Source: Eriocheir sinensis
Lineage: Eukaryota; Arthropoda; Malacostraca; Decapoda; Varunidae
Assembly: GCF_024679095.1 (NCBI RefSeq)
Contig: NC_066518.1
Span: forward strand, 11,240,243-11,304,242
DNA length: 64,000 bases
Direction of reading: 5' to 3'
The notes beneath the pieces were generated by a model that did not search any database, was not told the origin of the DNA, and saw only the letters and a program-made list of their open reading frames with translations. Positions 51,540-62,695 of the stretch are shown in pieces. Positions within the stretch are counted from its first letter, which is position 1. The number at the start of each line of letters is the position of its first letter. Made by a program: the position numbers and the translations under genes.

Positions 51540-52665
51540 CTCAATACCTTCTCAAACTTTCTCTTTATCTATATCTGTCAATCTGTTTATTTATCTATCC
51601 CCGCTTCTCCACCCTCTCACAAGCCTGCATTTCGCACCCCAGAAAGTAAAGTAACAAGTACCTTCGAATAGCCAAGACAATATGAACGTGGAACAGAGAA
51701 GTGACCCTCCTCAAACCTCCTCTTCATCTCTATCTATCTTTTATCTATCTATCCCTTCTTACAGACTTCCACTTCACACCCCAGGAGGTAAAGTAACAAG
51801 TACCTTCGAATAGCCAAGACAATATGGACGTGGAACAGAGAAGTGACCCTCCTCAAACCTCCTCTTTATCTCTATCTATCTTTTATCTGTCTATCCCTTC
51901 TTACAGACTTCCACTTCACACCCCAGGAGGTAAAGTAACAAGCACCGTTGCCAGATTATCGTACTCAGAGCCGCGTTTTTACCGGTTTCTGGTCCATAAT
52001 TGTTGCCAAGAAACACCAATAATTAACCATTTAAACGATAACCATATATGAAGGCAGTTATTTGGATGATGAAAGCAGTTTTGGGGTCGGGAATCGGCAA
52101 ACATGAGAGGCAGAGTACGACAATCTGGCAAACTTGGCTATCAAGCGTCTTCGAATAACCAAGACAATATGAACGTGGAGCAAATGAGTGACTCTCCTCT
52201 AACCTCCTCTCTGTGTGTCTATCTATCTATCCCCTCTCCTCCTTCACACAGTCCTGCACTTCACACCCCAGGAGGTAAAGTAACAAGCGACTTCGAATAT
52301 CCAAGACAGTATGAACGTGGAGCAAATGAGTGACTCTCCTCAAACCTCCTCTCTGTCTGTCTAACTATCTAAACTATCTATCCATCCCCTCTCCTCCTTC
52401 ACACAGTCCTCCACTTCACACCCCAGGAGGTAAAGTAACAAGCATCTTCGAATATCCAAGACAGTATAAACGTGGAGCAAAGAAGTGACCCAGTACCTCT
52501 TCAAACCTCCTTGTTATCTCTATCTATCTGTTTATCTATTTATCCCTGCTTTTCCACCCTCTCACAAACCTGGACTTCACACCCCAGGAGGTAAAGTAAC
52601 AAGCGACTTCAAATATCCAAGACAGTATGAACGTGGAGCAAAGAAGTGACCCAGTTAACCTTCAG
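51540..52665 (+). repeat. 142-161 bp minisatellite array
   Basis: About seven units. The anchor gtaaagtaacaag ends at 51,658, 51,800, 51,942, 52,287, 52,442 and 52,603. Each unit holds (a/c)ttcgaata(g/t)ccaagaca(a/g)tatgaacgtgga, a cctcctc.aacctcc word, a TCTA/TATC microsatellite core, tcacac(a)gtc / acagactt and cttcacaccccaggag. Periods are 142, 142, (345), 155 and 161. The 345 interval is explained by a 198-bp insertion (next entry). Confidence 0.95.
51944..52141. mobile_element. 198-bp inverted-repeat insertion (MITE-like)
   Basis: It lies inside a minisatellite unit. Near its left end is GTTGCCAGATTATCGTACTC (51,947-51,966). Near its right end is the inverse complement with one extra T and one A/G change (52,113-52,133). 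CAAGC flanks it on both sides (51,939-51,943 and 52,142-52,146). Removing 198 bp plus one CAAGC gives exactly 142 bp between anchors, the array period, so the insertion boundaries and a 5-bp target duplication are well supported. The interior is non-coding. The superfamily is not assigned; the outermost bases of the two ends do not match well. Confidence 0.85.
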
Positions 52666-53210
52666 CCCCAAGATGTGATATACTGAACCAGAATCAAAGG
52701 AGCGAGAGAGAATGTTGGGTGAGATATACGCAGCGGACGTGCCTGACTTACTCATTCCCCCGGCACTAACAAGATCAGCTACAGCCCCGTCCCATTACTA
52801 ATACAGTCAGCGCCGTGTAATAAAATCAGACGAACGAACAAACGTAGCCTGTCCAGTAAATCATTGAGGCCTTAACGTTGCTCGACAAATACAAGTGTGC
52901 TGCCAAGGCGTGGATGAAGAGCGAGAGAAAGAAAAAACTGGAGTAAAAAGTGATTTGTGGAGGGTAGAAACTGAATATATAAATACCGAAGTTGTAAGAT
53001 TGAATAGAAAAATAAAGGCTTGATGCGTGGAGAGTGAATGAAAGGATTAAATGAGCGCTACCTATTCCCCTCCTTTCTTCTTTGGGTATTACTAACGGAG
53101 GGAATTATTAAGCCTTTGTGGGCGTTGTGGAAATTAGCTCTGGGTCCTTTATGGTTTCTGTGTATGAAGATGATTGCTCTATGTGGTCTTGGCAAGGGTA
53201 TTTTTTGTAT
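52666..53210. other. Unassigned non-coding stretch
   Basis: Mixed sequence. No gene, RNA or repeat is recognised. Confidence 0.4.
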
Positions 53211-53212
53211 TG

Positions 53213-53268
<56 letters not shown>

Positions 53269-53312
53269 TTTAGTAGTAGTAGTAGTTAAGGTAGTAGTAG
53301 TGATGGTGGTGG
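53211..53312. repeat. (AGT)n triplet microsatellite
   Basis: About 24 AGT units (53,221-53,285) between GGT triplets. It reads as poly-Ser in one frame. Confidence 0.96.
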
Positions 53313-53815
53313 TGGAAGTTTATCAAATACAGTGGTAATAATGTGTTGCCAATGCAGTTTTCTGCGTTATTTTGGGGACTGATTTCATATCCTCCTTCCT
53401 TCTCTTATTTTTCTAATGCTAATTTTACGCAGCATCCTATCCTCAGCACAACACCTCACTCATTCCTTTTTTTCTCACCAAAAAACTAGTTCAACATCTA
53501 CTTTTAGAGAGAGAATATGTTTTGATTTGAATGCTAAAAGTATTGAGCAACCCACGAGCAGATAAACTGTTTAGAACGTTATATTATAAGGAAACTTTAG
53601 ACTCTTACTGTGTGAATCATTTAATGTCTCTTTCTTTCCTAAAAACCTGTGATTTTGACGCAGTTATAAGCGAATGGCCACTCTATATTACTTTATTTGA
53701 GGGGTGAGGTGTAGATAACCACACCTTGTCATCTCCGGAATATATACACCACCATGGGTTTCTACAATTAGTGGAGGGAAGGGCTGCACAATGAATTCCA
53801 CCTCTTCCAATTACC
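53313..53815. other. Unassigned non-coding stretch
   Basis: AT-leaning sequence. Nothing is recognised. Confidence 0.4.
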
Positions 53816-54250
53816 CCAAACGTACAGAGCTTTTGTAACCAATTGTGCGCGAGGGAAATGACCAAACCAAGCGTGTGTGGAATGAAAATATGATGAAGGA
53901 TGTGTATAGATTAACCTATTATTCCCTATTACCTCAACCTCACAGAACTTCAGTAAAATTACTTGTGCGCGAGGGAAATGACCAAATCAATCGTGTGTGG
54001 AATGAAAATATGAAGAAGGATGTGTGTAGATTAACCTATTATTCCCTATTACCTCAACCTCACAGAACTTCAGCAAAATCACTTGTACGCGAGGGAAATG
54101 ACCAAAACAAGCGTGTGAGGAGTGAAAAGGTTGAAATGAATGTATGTAAGCGGACCTCCCCTTATTACCTCAATCTTGCATCATTTGTAATCACTTCTAT
54201 ACGATACGAGGGAAATGACAAAAACAAACATGTGTGACATGAAAATTTGA
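53816..54250 (+). repeat. 120-bp tandem array
   Basis: cgcgagggaaatgacc starts at 53,848, 53,968 and 54,088 (exactly 120 bp), with a fourth, degenerate copy near 54,207 and a partial older copy before 53,848. Units hold gtgtg(t/a)gga.tgaaaa, gaagga(t/a)tgtgt, ttaacctattattccctatt and acctcaacctcacagaac. A frame reading VREGNDQ..RVW.EN and LPQPHRTS is open for 130 codons. No domain is recognised. The period being a multiple of three explains the persistence of one frame, and no start context or splice site suggests translation. Confidence 0.92.
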
Positions 54251-54364
54251 AGAGGAATGTGTGTAGATGAGCGCGTGTTTCTTTGGAGTTCCATTTACCT
54301 GCACCTCTCTATTAGTTAATGGTTTCAGTGAGCCAAAGGTGTGTCGGGCGTGTTGCTTCCTCAG

Positions 54365-54584
54365 GGTCATATTCTTAAAAAACATTTCGGCGCCCAAGTA
54401 CACATATTTGACAAGGCTTTCGTAGGAGCTTTGGGCATTTCCCGGCATAGTTTTATAACTCTTCTGCTTGCCTGACCATTCTTCTATACCATGAACCTAA
54501 AAAAGCACTCATTAGCACCCGGTTGATCTCCTTGTCGGCCTTCGGAATGGGTTGAAATGAGAGCAGAAAGCGTCTGAAAATACC
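54365..54584 (+). mobile_element. MITE-like interspersed element M1, copy B
   Basis: A 220-bp member of the family at 8,403 and 63,249. It begins GGTCATATTCTTAAA and ends CTGAAAATACC. Flanking 8-mers TTCCTCAG (54,357-54,364) and GACCTCAG (54,585-54,592) match at 6 of 8 positions, suggesting a target duplication of about 8 bp. The termini carry the GGT..TATTTT / AAATACC inverted match. Confidence 0.78.
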
Positions 54585-54592
54585 GACCTCAG

Positions 54593-55240
54593 TGTTCCCG
54601 CCGCCCCGTGTTAATGATGGAAGTCTCGTCGTCGCCGTTGTGGTCTTCATCGTTATTGTCGTTCTGCGGTGATGTTGCTGTAAGTGGTAATGGTGATGAG
54701 TGGCAGTGGTGTGTGAGTGTGTGCGTACATGCTAAGTTTGACGTTGAGAGAGAGAAAGAGGGAGAAGAGAAAGAGTCCGCAAGATCACAAAGCAAATTCC
54801 TCACCTTCTGAGAACCCGAGGCAGACATACAGACATGCAGACGGACAGACGAACAAGCAAACAAGCAAACAGACAGACAGTGACACGCACACACCCTTCG
54901 CCCAGAGCATGTAAGAAACAAAGAAAAATAATGTCTCTGGGGTTCTCAAAGGAGCGGTCATCCCACTCATCTTCAGAAAATGCGTCGATAAAGTCATTTC
55001 CAGGGCGGCTTCACTCGCCATGACGAATTTCGGCTTATTTGGCGGCGAGGGAAAAACCGTTGTGGTCCCGGGACGACGACGAGGCGGCGGCGGCACGAAG
55101 AGTCCTAATGAGAAAAGGTTTTGCGGGGAATCGTGTCGAGGCAGACCTTTGGGTGTGAATGCCAGAGATGTTCAGTTAATCAGTTTTTGTTTTCCCGCCT
55201 CAGCTTCACGGGCTAATGAGGCACGCGAGACCTCAATAAA
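54593..55240. other. Unassigned non-coding stretch
   Basis: Mixed sequence with CAGA/GACA tetramers at 54,822-54,885. No exon is recognised. Confidence 0.4.
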
Positions 55241-55402
55241 AGAAAAGGAAGATGATGATGACGATGATGAAGAAGATGAAGATGATGAAGATGAAGATGA
55301 AGAAGAAGAAGATGATGAAGATGATGAAGATGAAGATGAAGAAGATGAAGAAGATGATGAAGATGAAGATGAAGATGACGAAGAAGAAGAAGAAGAAAAT
55401 AG
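55240..55402. repeat. (GAT/GAA)n triplet tract
   Basis: About 50 GAT/GAA/GAC triplets read as a poly-Asp/Glu stretch in one frame. An open frame of 175 codons (55,020-55,547) contains it, but its flanks have no recognisable domain and end in GACA microsatellite. I regard it as a triplet microsatellite rather than an acidic protein, with some uncertainty. Confidence 0.85.
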
Positions 55403-55514
55403 ATTCTTACCAACAGAATGGCAGAAAGAGACTCCTATGGAAGAACAAGAAGAAGATAAACGAAAAAGAAGAAGAACAGAGAGAGATTTTGACAAACAGA
55501 AAGGCACAGAGTTA

Positions 55515-55606
55515 GAGACAGACAGACAGATTTACACAGACAGATAGACAGACAGACGTAGATAACCCGACAAACAAGCGGAGACAGACAGACAGGCAGA
55601 CAATTA
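55515..55606. repeat. (GACA)n tetranucleotide repeat
   Basis: Imperfect GACA/CAGA units. Confidence 0.9.
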
Positions 55607-55965
55607 CTAATATAACCAAACAGGAAATATAAATCAAACACGACCACAAAGTATCACAACTCGCACTTTTATTAACATTTACTGACTCAAAACATATACA
55701 CATTTACTTTTCTCTTCTTGTGCCTCTCCCTCCTCCAGGCACCAAGGGAATATGCTCGAACCGAAGGACGTCAGGCCGCCTCCATCACGCAGTATATACG
55801 ACAGTTAGCCCATAAACATGCTGCTACGTCGGGGGTCGATGGAAAGAATTAAAGAACCTGCCATCACGTCCACTTGCGGCCGAGGTAAACCAGAATGTGA
55901 TGGGTCCTTAGGGGCAATAATCTTCAATTCGACATGACTCTCCGACTGACGGGGTGAGGAGGCCA
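55607..55965. other. Unassigned non-coding stretch
   Basis: Mixed sequence. Nothing is recognised. Confidence 0.4.
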
Positions 55966-55969
55966 TGAG

Positions 55970-56255
55970 GGATGCGTAGAGAAGAGGAAAGGAGGAGGAA
56001 TGAATTAGGAGGAAAGGGAAAAGAAAGATGCGTAGAGAGGAGGAAAGGAGGAGGAATGAATTAGGAGGAAAGGGAAAAGAAAGATGCGTAGAGAGGAGGA
56101 AGACTGAACGAGGAGGAAAAGAGGAAGAGAATGAACGAGGAGGGAAAAGGAGGATAACGAAGGAGGAAGAAAGGGGAAAGAATGAACAGGGAGGAAAGGA
56201 GAAAGTATGAACAAGGAGGAAGGGAGGGAGAATAAACGAAGAAGAAAAGGATGAA
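55970..56255 (+). repeat. Purine minisatellite: 56-bp units then 24-27 bp units
   Basis: gatgcgtagagaggagga recurs at about 55,972, 56,028 and 56,084 (56-bp period). From 56,100 to 56,255 shorter variants of gaatgaacgaggaggaaaagg follow at 24-27 bp. The short motif is shared with the arrays at 58,900 and 60,520. Confidence 0.88.
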
Positions 56256-56379
56256 GGATAAATCATAAAGAAAGTACTTCGTCTTACTCTGGGATGCGTC
56301 TTCTCTTCAACGATCACATAAGGGACGAGAAGTGGACGTTGACTTTTTACTTGAAACAAAACCTATCGATCCAGGGACA

Positions 56380-56543
<164 letters not shown>

Positions 56544-56559
56544 CCCCCCCCTCCCCCTT

Positions 56560-57590
56560 GGTCCCGTCTGAGCGCCCCTGATTACCTACCTGGCGGAGGA
56601 GCTTCACCTGCGGCCCTCGGCGTGAAATTAGCATCAGCCTCAGCTTGGCATAGGAATCATCCGTTTCGAGGCACGGGAGTTAGGGCCGCTGCTAAAGAGT
56701 ACTTGCGCTTCTCCGGAGGGCTGGGTAATGTAAAGCACCTCGTACGGCCGGGATAATACCAGAGCGAAGGTCGAACGCATACAGAGAGAGACGTTCCCGT
56801 GCAATCTGTGGGGCCTGATCGCCGGCGGCCCATAGGTGTGCGTTAAAGCGTATCCAAACACGGCTCTTACTTGTCAGAACCGACGTGGGATAAGGGTGCA
56901 ATTGAGCCTCCCGTGAGTGCCTTGCGGACGGGAAGGCGGAGAGGTTGGCAGCCCCTCGATTCTGTATAGAGTGGACCTTCACGGCTACCAAGATGAGTGA
57001 TCGTCGAGCTGCGTCATAAGTGGCCCAAGCTGTGGTTAGCAATGGGAGCTTGATCAAGATTACGGAAATTATGGTCCCTGATGAAGAAATTACGTGCTAC
57101 ACCTTAAATGGATTTGATGTTTATTGGTTGGAAGTTCAACAGCGTTCTAAGGAAGTCTAAGAAACCCTCTCAACTGCTTAAACTGTTCACACTTCTTTGT
57201 TGCTTTGTAGGAAGGACACTGATTTTTCTTTTCTTCATGAAGCTTCCTCGTTACATAGGAGGTTCTCGGTACTGCACAGACCGCAAAGTTATGAGTCTGT
57301 GGTGAAGGTTGTGTGAAAAAATACTTATAGAATAGGTTTTGCACTGACAATTCCACCTCGAAGTAATAAGTAAGTGGTAATGTTTCTTCAAGTTTTCTGC
57401 TTGCCCGTGTGAGGCGTCCCGAAGCATGGAAGGACGAGGAGGAGGAGGAAGGCAGCGAGGTAATCAATTCATCCGGTTGCGTGTTCTTGCCTAAGGATTT
57501 CCTGAGTCTGACACGGGCCCGCCTATGTCTGCCTTGATTCACGGAGCGGCGGCGAGCACGACACGGCCTCAGAGGAAAGACTGGGCTAGG
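56560..57590. other. Unassigned complex sequence with a minus-strand open frame
   Basis: 56,600-57,060 is non-repetitive and CpG-containing, unlike its surroundings. The minus frame at 57,057-56,692 has 121 codons and stays open without low complexity (for example GAANLSAF, RVWIRFNAHLWAAGDQAP, LRSGIIPAV). I recognise no domain. It could be an exon, a fragment of an unknown transposon or chance; the overlapping plus-strand phrase structure gives no help. Confidence 0.3.
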
Positions 57591-58220
57591 CCACGTCCTG
57601 CAGCCTACGGTGGTGATGGTGATTGTAGCAGTAGTAGTAGTAGTAGTGGTAGGAGGAGGAGGAGTAGGGGTAGTAACGTAGCAAACCTTTAAAATTAAAC
57701 ACTGGAGCCCAAACAAGAATGGAAAACGTTAGACAGAAGAGAAGAAAATCGAGTCACCAAGATCTCTACCAGGGAAGCGAACCCACCACTCAAAAAAAAA
57801 AAAAAAATCGCGATCATAAAGAGAATTAAAAGGAAGGCTGAAAAAAATTAATAACATTCTTCCTTTTCATCACCCCACTTTATCATCGCCTGCGCCATTA
57901 TTTTCTAGTTATAAGTTGATTAATTGATGGACACTTGATAAGGAATCGGTCGCGCCATCTGTCTGTTGATAATTGAAGGAACTGACCTTGTGATCGGCTC
58001 GCTTACTGAGGCCAGCGGTAAAAACTCGCGTGTGGCAGTGAGGCGTGACCTAAGGGGGAGGAGACGAGGCGCACGCGAGGCTGAGTGGGAGAAAAAATAT
58101 ATGGTAGTCATGAAGCTGCCGGCCAAGGATGAGATAGGTCGCGGGGGCGTGCGAAGACAGTTAATAGTTTTAGTATGACTGGAGTTTTTTTCAATGGCCT
58201 CCAATCTCTGCTGAACGGAT
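57591..58220. other. Unassigned stretch with an (AGT)n patch
   Basis: GTA/AGT and GGA triplets at 57,625-57,665, then mixed sequence. No exon is recognised. Confidence 0.4.
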
Positions 58221-58852
<632 letters not shown>

Positions 58853-58892
<40 letters not shown>

Positions 58893-59026
58893 AGGAAGAA
58901 AAAGGGAAGAATAAGCGAGGAGGAGGAGGAGGAAAGGGGGAAGAAAGAGCGAAGAGGAAATGAAGAAAGAATGAACGGGGAGGAAAGGGGAGGAAGAATA
59001 GACGAGGAGGAAAGAGGGGAGAATGA

Positions 59027-59061
<35 letters not shown>
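58853..59061. repeat. (GT)n - purine minisatellite - (GT)n
   Basis: (GT)18 at 58,853-58,889 and (GT)17 at 59,028-59,061 bracket about 135 bp of purine repeats with the motif gaatgaacggggaggaaagggg and variants. Confidence 0.93.
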
Positions 59062-59062
<1 letters not shown>

Positions 59063-59455
59063 TGGGTGGATTACGTTTTATGGAGATGGAGGACGCTTAG
59101 CAGGTAAAGGTGAAGGAGGAGGGGCGCTAGATCCCACGCCTTGGTGCCCTAATCCCCTTTCGTAACATAATGGAGTGTCGCCCCTCATCCTCCTCTCCAG
59201 CCTATCAGCTCCCACCCCCGCCTGGCTCGTTCTTCTCCCTTCACCCTCCCGGTCTTGCCTCACATCCTCCTTTACCTCACACCCTCGATGAACCTGTCCT
59301 TCGCTCCCCTCTCCTTCATGTATCTTATAGTTCATGATTCTTCCAGTTCATAAAAGAAGAAAAAAATTTACATAAATGATACCTGCCTTATATACGTATT
59401 CTAAAGTAGTTTATTAGAGGTTTAAATGAGGTTTGTGTGTACCTGTTTAAATGAA

Positions 59456-59458
<3 letters not shown>
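59062..59458. other. Unassigned non-coding stretch
   Basis: Mixed sequence, C/T-rich at 59,180-59,290. No exon is recognised. Confidence 0.4.

Positions 59459-59540
<82 letters not shown>
59459..59540. repeat. (GA)41 microsatellite
   Basis: A perfect GA tract. Confidence 0.98.
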
Positions 59541-59543
<3 letters not shown>

Positions 59544-60181
59544 ATAGCCCCCCTCTAAAGAACAGGTACTCAGTAATCAGTAATCCATCGGCCGCCACGT
59601 TGACCCCCGCCTCGCACAGCCTCAAGTCGCTTTACACTCAAATGAGCTCCCTGCAAAAAAATCACGTCATCCTAAATATCACTCATTTAGCGTAGTAACA
59701 ATAACTTAGTTTGATAGTTACATTATATTTTAAACATTTAAGTAGTATGATTATTTGCTATGATGTACAGCCCTCAATTACTCTTAATGGAGAAACCACG
59801 TTAAGAAATATTTAGAAAACGATTACGCCGAACTCTGAGCAGATTAAACGTCAGGAGATAAAAAAAATGTTCATTCAAAGTCAATAAACTGAAAATGCCC
59901 TCGGGGAAATTGCATCCCCTAAATACCCCACTTGATTGCCGTAACAGTATCGTAATAAGAAAATATATAGAGAAAGAAATTACTTCTATTGAGATTTTAA
60001 TCTGAAACGAATCAAAGGGAAGATAAAGGATTATACATTTAAAAGGCGGACGGGAGGGCGCTGGACAAGGTTCCAACGCTGCTGTTAGAGACCAGCGCCT
60101 TCCTGTGCCCCCCAAAAAAGGACATATATCTAATCCTTGCAATCAGGTTAGTCGTTTATTTCTCTTTCCTTTACGAACTTA
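59541..60181. other. Unassigned non-coding stretch
   Basis: AT-rich, mixed sequence. Nothing is recognised. Confidence 0.4.
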
Positions 60182-60229
60182 CAATATGGCTAAGTTCCAA
60201 TATGGCTTAGTTCCAATATGGCTTAGTTC
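60182..60229 (+). repeat. 16-bp tandem repeat, three copies
   Basis: caatatggct(a/t)agttc at 60,182, 60,198 and 60,214 with a single mismatch. It lies directly upstream of the CR1-like 3' end. Confidence 0.93.
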
Positions 60230-60440
60230 GCCAAAGCCCTCACACGTTGCTCTTGTAGTTGAAATTATATTGCTACAAGGCTTGGCAGTCATGTTTTGAG
60301 TGTCAATACCAGAGATACATTCAAGAAGAGGTTGGATAAATTCATGGATAGTGATGTATACTGGGGTTAGGCTTACAGGAGCTGCCTTGTATTGACCAAC
60401 CGGCCTCTTGTAGACTCCTTACGTTCTTATGTTCTTATGG
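60225..60440 (+). mobile_element. CR1-like LINE 3' end with terminal octamer
   Basis: The frame from 60,299 reads SVNTRDTFKKRLDKFMDSDV, then YWG and a stop at 60,367-60,369, the C-terminus of a CR1-group ORF2 protein. Upstream the same frame continues degenerately (about 60,270). An about 50-bp 3' UTR ends in cttacgttcttatgttcttatgg (60,418-60,440), a TTCTTATG octamer repeat like the short 3' microsatellites on which CR1-group elements end. Only the last 30-40 codons remain, so it is strongly 5'-truncated, as is usual for LINE copies. Confidence 0.9.
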
Positions 60441-60519
60441 ATGACGATAGTTAGGAATTTGGAGGTAGAAGAAATGACGGCGGGCAGAACCAACAAGGGC
60501 CGTGGGAGTGGAGTGGAGA

Positions 60520-61030
60520 GTGGAGAATGAACGAGGAGGAAAGGGGTAAAAATTAACGGGGAGGAAAAGGGTAAAAATGAACGGGGAGGAAAAGGAGAAG
60601 AATTAACAGGGAGGAAAGAGTGGAGATAAACGAGGAAGAAAGGGGGAGATGAACGAGGAGGAAAAGGAGAAGAATGAACAGGGAGGAAAGAGTGGAGATA
60701 AACGAGGAAGAGAAGAATTAACAGGGAGGAAAGAGTGGAGATAAACGAGGAAGAAAGGGGGAGATGAACGAGGAGGAAAAGGAGAAGAATGAACAGGGAG
60801 GAAAGAGTGGAGATAAACGAGGAAGAAAGGGGGAGATGAACGAGAAGGAAAAGGAGAAGAATGAACAGGGAGGAAAGAGTGGAGATAAACGAGGAAGAAA
60901 GGGGGAGATGAACGAGGAGGAAAAGGAGAAGAATGAACAGGGAGGAAAGAGTGGAGATAAACGAGGAAGAAAGGGGGAGATGAACGAGAAGAAAAAGGAA
61001 AAGAATGAACAGGGAGGTAAGAGGGGAGAA
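60520..61030 (+). repeat. 72-bp array built from three 24-bp subunits
   Basis: gatgaacga anchors at 60,763, 60,835, 60,907 and 60,979 are exactly 72 bp apart; earlier copies (60,520-60,760) carry deletions. Each 72-bp unit divides into three related 24-mers: gagatgaacgaggaggaaaa.., aagaatgaacagggaggaaa.. and ggagataaacgaggaagaaa... The frames through it (183 codons on -, 90 on +) are open because the period is a multiple of three. Confidence 0.93.
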
Positions 61031-61393
61031 TAAAGTGATGAATCAGTGGAGTATGATCATAACCCCGGTGTCCATCAACGCAGGAAGGGCAAAGGTAAAG
61101 GTATACGAAAATAGCAAGACAATCAGGCCTGAGCCGCGGCGAGGACAGCATGTCGAATGGTTAAAAGAAACTCTGATATTCCTCGGGCACCATGTTATTT
61201 ATTTTTTGCTCCCTATACCCCAATAAATGTTTGCTATTAGTGGCCATTGTAATGATATCGATTAGCTCCATTACTTTTTGCGTGTTATAAAAAATGTAAT
61301 TGAGGGTTTGGGAAGCGTGTCATTTACTGTTTTGCGTCTATTAGTGTGGACAGATCGTCGGTTGCAAGCACGGATGTATGTAAATGCATTAAT

Positions 61394-61397
<4 letters not shown>
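61031..61397. other. Unassigned non-coding stretch
   Basis: Mixed sequence. Nothing is recognised. Confidence 0.4.

Positions 61398-61398
<1 letters not shown>

Positions 61399-61442
<44 letters not shown>
61399..61442. repeat. (CA)22 microsatellite
   Basis: A perfect CA tract. Confidence 0.97.
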
Positions 61443-61443
<1 letters not shown>

Positions 61444-61639
61444 GAAATTACAAGGTCGTCCGTCAGATCTAGTTGGAGTGTTTAAATTTCCCACCCACCC
61501 CCCAAAAAAATCGAATAGTTCCCAAGTTTACGGCGCACAATATATGTTTTCATGAAGCAAATAATAGCATGCTAATCTAATTTCCTTGCCTGTTTACATT
61601 GCCTTGTCGGGTTTGCAGATCTCGGACTATTGATTGTAG

Positions 61640-62160
61640 TAAGAAAACCCTCCATTCAAAGCGAGTTTTGTTACACTCCGTTGGTTTTTATAACAAACTC
61701 AACCATGTAGTTTTAGCGCTCTCTCACAGTCCTTGCCTGTTTTACACGCCGTCATATATTCTATCTTCACATTTTAACTATCATTATCCTCGTTGTTCTC
61801 TTGGCTAAGTTATCCTACCCCTGTGTATCTGTATTTCTTTTACTCCACTGATTTTTATAACAAACGCAACCATACACTTTTACCTTCCTCTCACTGTCTT
61901 TGCTGGTTTCCCACGCCGTCATATATTCTATCTTCATATTTTAACTATCATCATCCTCGTTGTTCTCTTGGCTTAGTTATCCTACCCTTGTGAATCTGTA
62001 TTTCTTTTACTACACTGATTTTTGTAACAAACACAACCATACCCTTTTATCTTCCTTTCACTGTCGTTGCTGGTTTCCCACGCCGTCATGTATTCTACCT
62101 CATATATATCTAACTCTCTTCAGTCTCTCTTTTTCCTCGTCTAAACTATCTTATCCATGC
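61640..62160 (+). repeat. 167-bp tandem repeat, about three copies
   Basis: taacaaac anchors at 61,691, 61,858 and 62,025 are exactly 167 bp apart. Units hold caacca.(g/a)c.(t)tttta, tctcactgtc/tctcacagtcc, ccgtcat(a/g)tattcta, ttttaactatcat.atcctcg and ttctcttggct(a/t)agttatcc. The third copy decays after about 62,100. The length matches a nucleosome-repeat-sized satellite monomer, though only three copies are present. Confidence 0.93.
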
Positions 62161-62210
62161 GTACTTGTGCTTGTTTTACGTGTCTCTCATGAACCGCACG
62201 ATGTCCAAGT

Positions 62211-62695
62211 CACATTTCTGAAAGGTCTCTCAGGATCATCTGGCGAAAATAATAATAATGTTTCTCTTGTATTTTCATTACATTGGTTACGTTTCAGAAG
62301 ATTGAACAATTTCTCTTTAGCGACGTATTCTCTCTTAACAATATCAAAAAAACGTCTTTAATCATGATATTTTGATCGACTCTGGTCACAATTAACAAAG
62401 CATTAAGCTATATGAAAACAAACGGCAAGAAATAGGAAGAACATATATTTGAAAGGTCTTCCAGGATAATCTCGGAAAAAGAAGCGTCAGTAACATAATG
62501 ATAATTCTCTTGCTATTCGAAGTTTTGAACATTTCAGATTATTATTTTTTTCTGTAGTGACGCATTCTCTTCAACACCCTTATAACATATGAAGAACACG
62601 CCTTGAGTTATGATGTTTTGATCGAGTGTGGTAGCCAATTAACAAAGGGTTGCGCTATATGAAAACAAGTTACAGTAAGGAAGAACAGTTTACAC
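62211..62695 (+). repeat. Two-copy tandem duplication (231 bp)
   Basis: tgaaaggtct at 62,219 and 62,450 starts units that share caggat(a/c)atct.g, aat(g/a)at..ttctcttg, t(t)gaacatttc/ttgaacaattt, gacg(t/c)attctct, atgat(a/g)ttttgatcga, attaacaaag and gctatatgaaaacaa in order. AT-rich, moderately diverged. Confidence 0.85.

Noticed and set aside
51944..52141. Reading the insertion as a diverged minisatellite unit
   Set aside because: It shares no words with the unit, has inverted terminal sequences and is flanked by a short direct repeat whose removal restores the 142-bp period.
55020..55547. Possible acidic (Asp/Glu-rich) protein
   Set aside because: The acidic run is a GAT/GAA triplet microsatellite, and the flanks carry no recognisable domain and end in a GACA repeat. 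Transcript evidence would be needed to revive it.
60603..61151. 183-codon minus-strand frame with Pro/Ser/Phe repeats
   Set aside because: It is the complement of the 72-bp purine array and has no independent coding support.
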